DNA of 64,000 nucleotides from Granulicella sp. WH15 (GTDB lineage: Bacteria > Acidobacteriota > Terriglobia > Terriglobales > Acidobacteriaceae): contig NZ_CP042596.1 in the NCBI RefSeq assembly GCF_009914315.1, positions 1,736,001-1,800,000 on the forward strand. The letters are read 5' to 3'. The notes beneath the pieces were generated by a model that was given only the letters and a program-made list of their open reading frames with translations, did not search any database and was not told where the DNA came from. Below, in pieces: positions 62,801 to 64,000 of this stretch. Positions within the stretch are counted from its first letter, which is position 1. Each line of letters starts with the position of its first letter. A program made the position numbers and the translations under genes.

Positions 62801-64000
62801 ATGCGGCTGTGGCTGCTGCTCTTCTGGTGTGTCATTCTGCCACGGCTTGAGGGGCAGGTTGTACCGATGCCGTACACCCCTGTGCCTCCGGTTGTGCAGG
62901 ATCTTCCATCGCCACCTGCCTCCTCCAGCGTGCCGCTGAACGAGCCTAAGACTGTCATCCGTGGCTGGTCGTCCGGTAGCGAGCTTGACTCGGCGTTGCG
63001 GCATGAGGACGAAATCTCACTCGATCCAAGCCACTCTGAGATCGTTTTCTTCTTTGCCACCGCATCTCACGCTGACTCCCCGGTCGAATTTCGCTATCGG
63101 CTCTACGGCTCCGATTCGGATTGGACAGTCACAGACGGTCGCGTTGCGCACTACCGGCGTCTCGCTCCTGGCCGCTACCGCTTTGAAGTACAGGCAAGGA
63201 CGAAGGGCGAGCCCTGGGGCGGCGCAGTGGCGGTACTCGATGTCCAGCAACGGCCATTTTTCTACCAGACTTGGTATTTCTATACTCTTCTCTGCCTCTG
63301 CCTCGTAGCCCTGGCAGGACAGTTGCTGAGCCAGCGGGATCAGCTCCTCAAAGGGCAGATTGCTATGGTACTTGAGGAGCGTAACCGCATCGCGAGCGAC
63401 TGCCATGACACGTTGATGGCTGGCTTCGCTGCTATCTCCTGGCAGCTTGAGGCCACGGCCAAGCTCTTCCGTGATGCGGGTGCCGCGGAAAACCCCGCGG
63501 CTCAGTCCTGTGAACTGGCCCGCAGCATGGTCGCGCACTGCCAGGCAGAGGCACGCCGCATCATCTGGGATCTGCGTGATTCGCAGGAGGTTACGAATAT
63601 TCTTTCCCAGGCGCTGTTACGGGCCATGAGCACTCATCGCCTTCACGAGAGGGTCGGGACGAATCTAGACGTGCAGGGCGATGAGATTCCTCTTCCTCCG
63701 GGAGCCGTTCACCACCTGGTTTGTATTGGCCAGGAGGCGGTAACTAACGCCATTCGCCATGCAGAATCCTCTAATATTCACGTCAGCCTGCGTTATGATA
63801 ACGAATCATTAAAATTACTTGTTCGAGATGATGGTCGTGGCTTCGATTTGACCGATCAAGCCACACGCAACGGCCACTTTGGCATCCTGGTTATGGATGA
63901 GCGAGCGCGCAAACTTGGAGGCGTATTGCACATTACTACCTCGGCAGGCTCCGGTACGGAGGTTGCCGTCACCGTTAGCTTCAAGGCGATTCATCAGCCC
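62801..64000 (+). CDS. Membrane sensor histidine kinase (NarL-type), 3' end outside window
   Basis: 400 codons without a stop before the window end. Signal/anchor sequence RLWLLLFWCVILPRLEG, a periplasmic Y_Y_Y-type beta domain (SLDPSHSEIVFFFATASHAD, FRYRLYGSDSDWTVTDG, RRLAPGRYRFEVQARTKG), one TM helix (TWYFYTLLCLCLVALAGQLL), the HisKA_3 box EERNRIASDCHDTLMAGFAA with the phospho-His, and the HATPase domain (ICIGQEAVTNAIRHAESSNI, LLVRDDGRGFD, GHFGILVMDERARKLGG). An in-frame GTG at 62780 is an alternative start. The partner regulator is presumably just beyond 64000. Confidence 0.88.
   Translation, partial: MRLWLLLFWCVILPRLEGQVVPMPYTPVPPVVQDLPSPPASSSVPLNEPKTVIRGWSSGSELDSALRHEDEISLDPSHSEIVFFFATASHADSPVEFRYRLYGSDSDWTVTDGRVAHYRRLAPGRYRFEVQARTKGEPWGGAVAVLDVQQRPFFYQTWYFYTLLCLCLVALAGQLLSQRDQLLKGQIAMVLEERNRIASDCHDTLMAGFAAISWQLEATAKLFRDAGAAENPAAQSCELARSMVAHCQAEARRIIWDLRDSQEVTNILSQALLRAMSTHRLHERVGTNLDVQGDEIPLPPGAVHHLVCIGQEAVTNAIRHAESSNIHVSLRYDNESLKLLVRDDGRGFDLTDQATRNGHFGILVMDERARKLGGVLHITTSAGSGTEVAVTVSFKAIHQP

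Overview
The window reads as chromosome of a high-GC Acidobacteriota (Terriglobia; Granulicella/Edaphobacter/Terriglobus-like). That placement is an inference from gene content: a xerD-xerC pair, NtrC-type two-component genes, secreted Rhs proteins, many Tat-exported sugar enzymes, and REP-like GGGCTAAAGCCC hairpins. No rRNA, tRNA or CRISPR array was found.

Layout. 1-3136: housekeeping genes (ffh fragment, RDD membrane protein, xerD-xerC). 3137-21641: an integrated accessory island bounded by a perfect 18-bp direct repeat; the right copy is the 3' end of a small conserved gene, and a decayed tyrosine integrase lies just inside it. The island holds prophage debris (tail protein, XhlA-like protein, lysozyme with an internal stop) and, on the minus strand, a secreted full-length Rhs protein followed by five orphan Rhs tip cassettes. 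Each tip is followed by a small membrane, lipoprotein or secreted protein that I read as its immunity partner. One tip is clearly related to the lambda R muramidase, one has an HExxH...E zinc site, one resembles Bacterial toxin 44 and is broken at a C7 run, and three belong to an unrecognised glycine-rich type.

21.6-33 kb: conserved genes (HEAT-repeat protein, rhodanese, sigma-54 response regulator and histidine kinase, secA, methyltransferase, MarC). A 103-codon ORF with a signal-like N-terminus lies 95 nt upstream of secA and is a candidate SecM-type arrest peptide. 33-38.6 kb: a TetR-controlled four-gene efflux operon like E. coli ytcA-mdtNOP. 39.3-43.7 kb: a metal-related cluster: truncated ribosomal S4 paralogue, periplasmic CbiX-like chelatase, TonB receptor, and two small related CxCxxIH proteins. 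A hairpin repeat with compensating stem changes occurs three times around it.

44-56.3 kb: a LacI-controlled sugar or glycoside locus (esterase, VOC protein, cupin, xylose-isomerase-like protein, Gfo/Idh/MocA dehydrogenase, frameshifted glycoside-hydrolase-like protein, two DUF1080 proteins). Three near-identical palindromes (TGAGACGTCTCA type) sit in front of its transcription units and probably define the regulon. The dehydrogenase, isomerase and DUF1080 set fits glycoside cleavage through 3-keto intermediates. 56.3-64 kb: a Tat-exported SelA-fold PLP enzyme, a PI-PLC-like protein, a GH125 mannosidase, an MFS transporter, and a sensor kinase that runs off the end.
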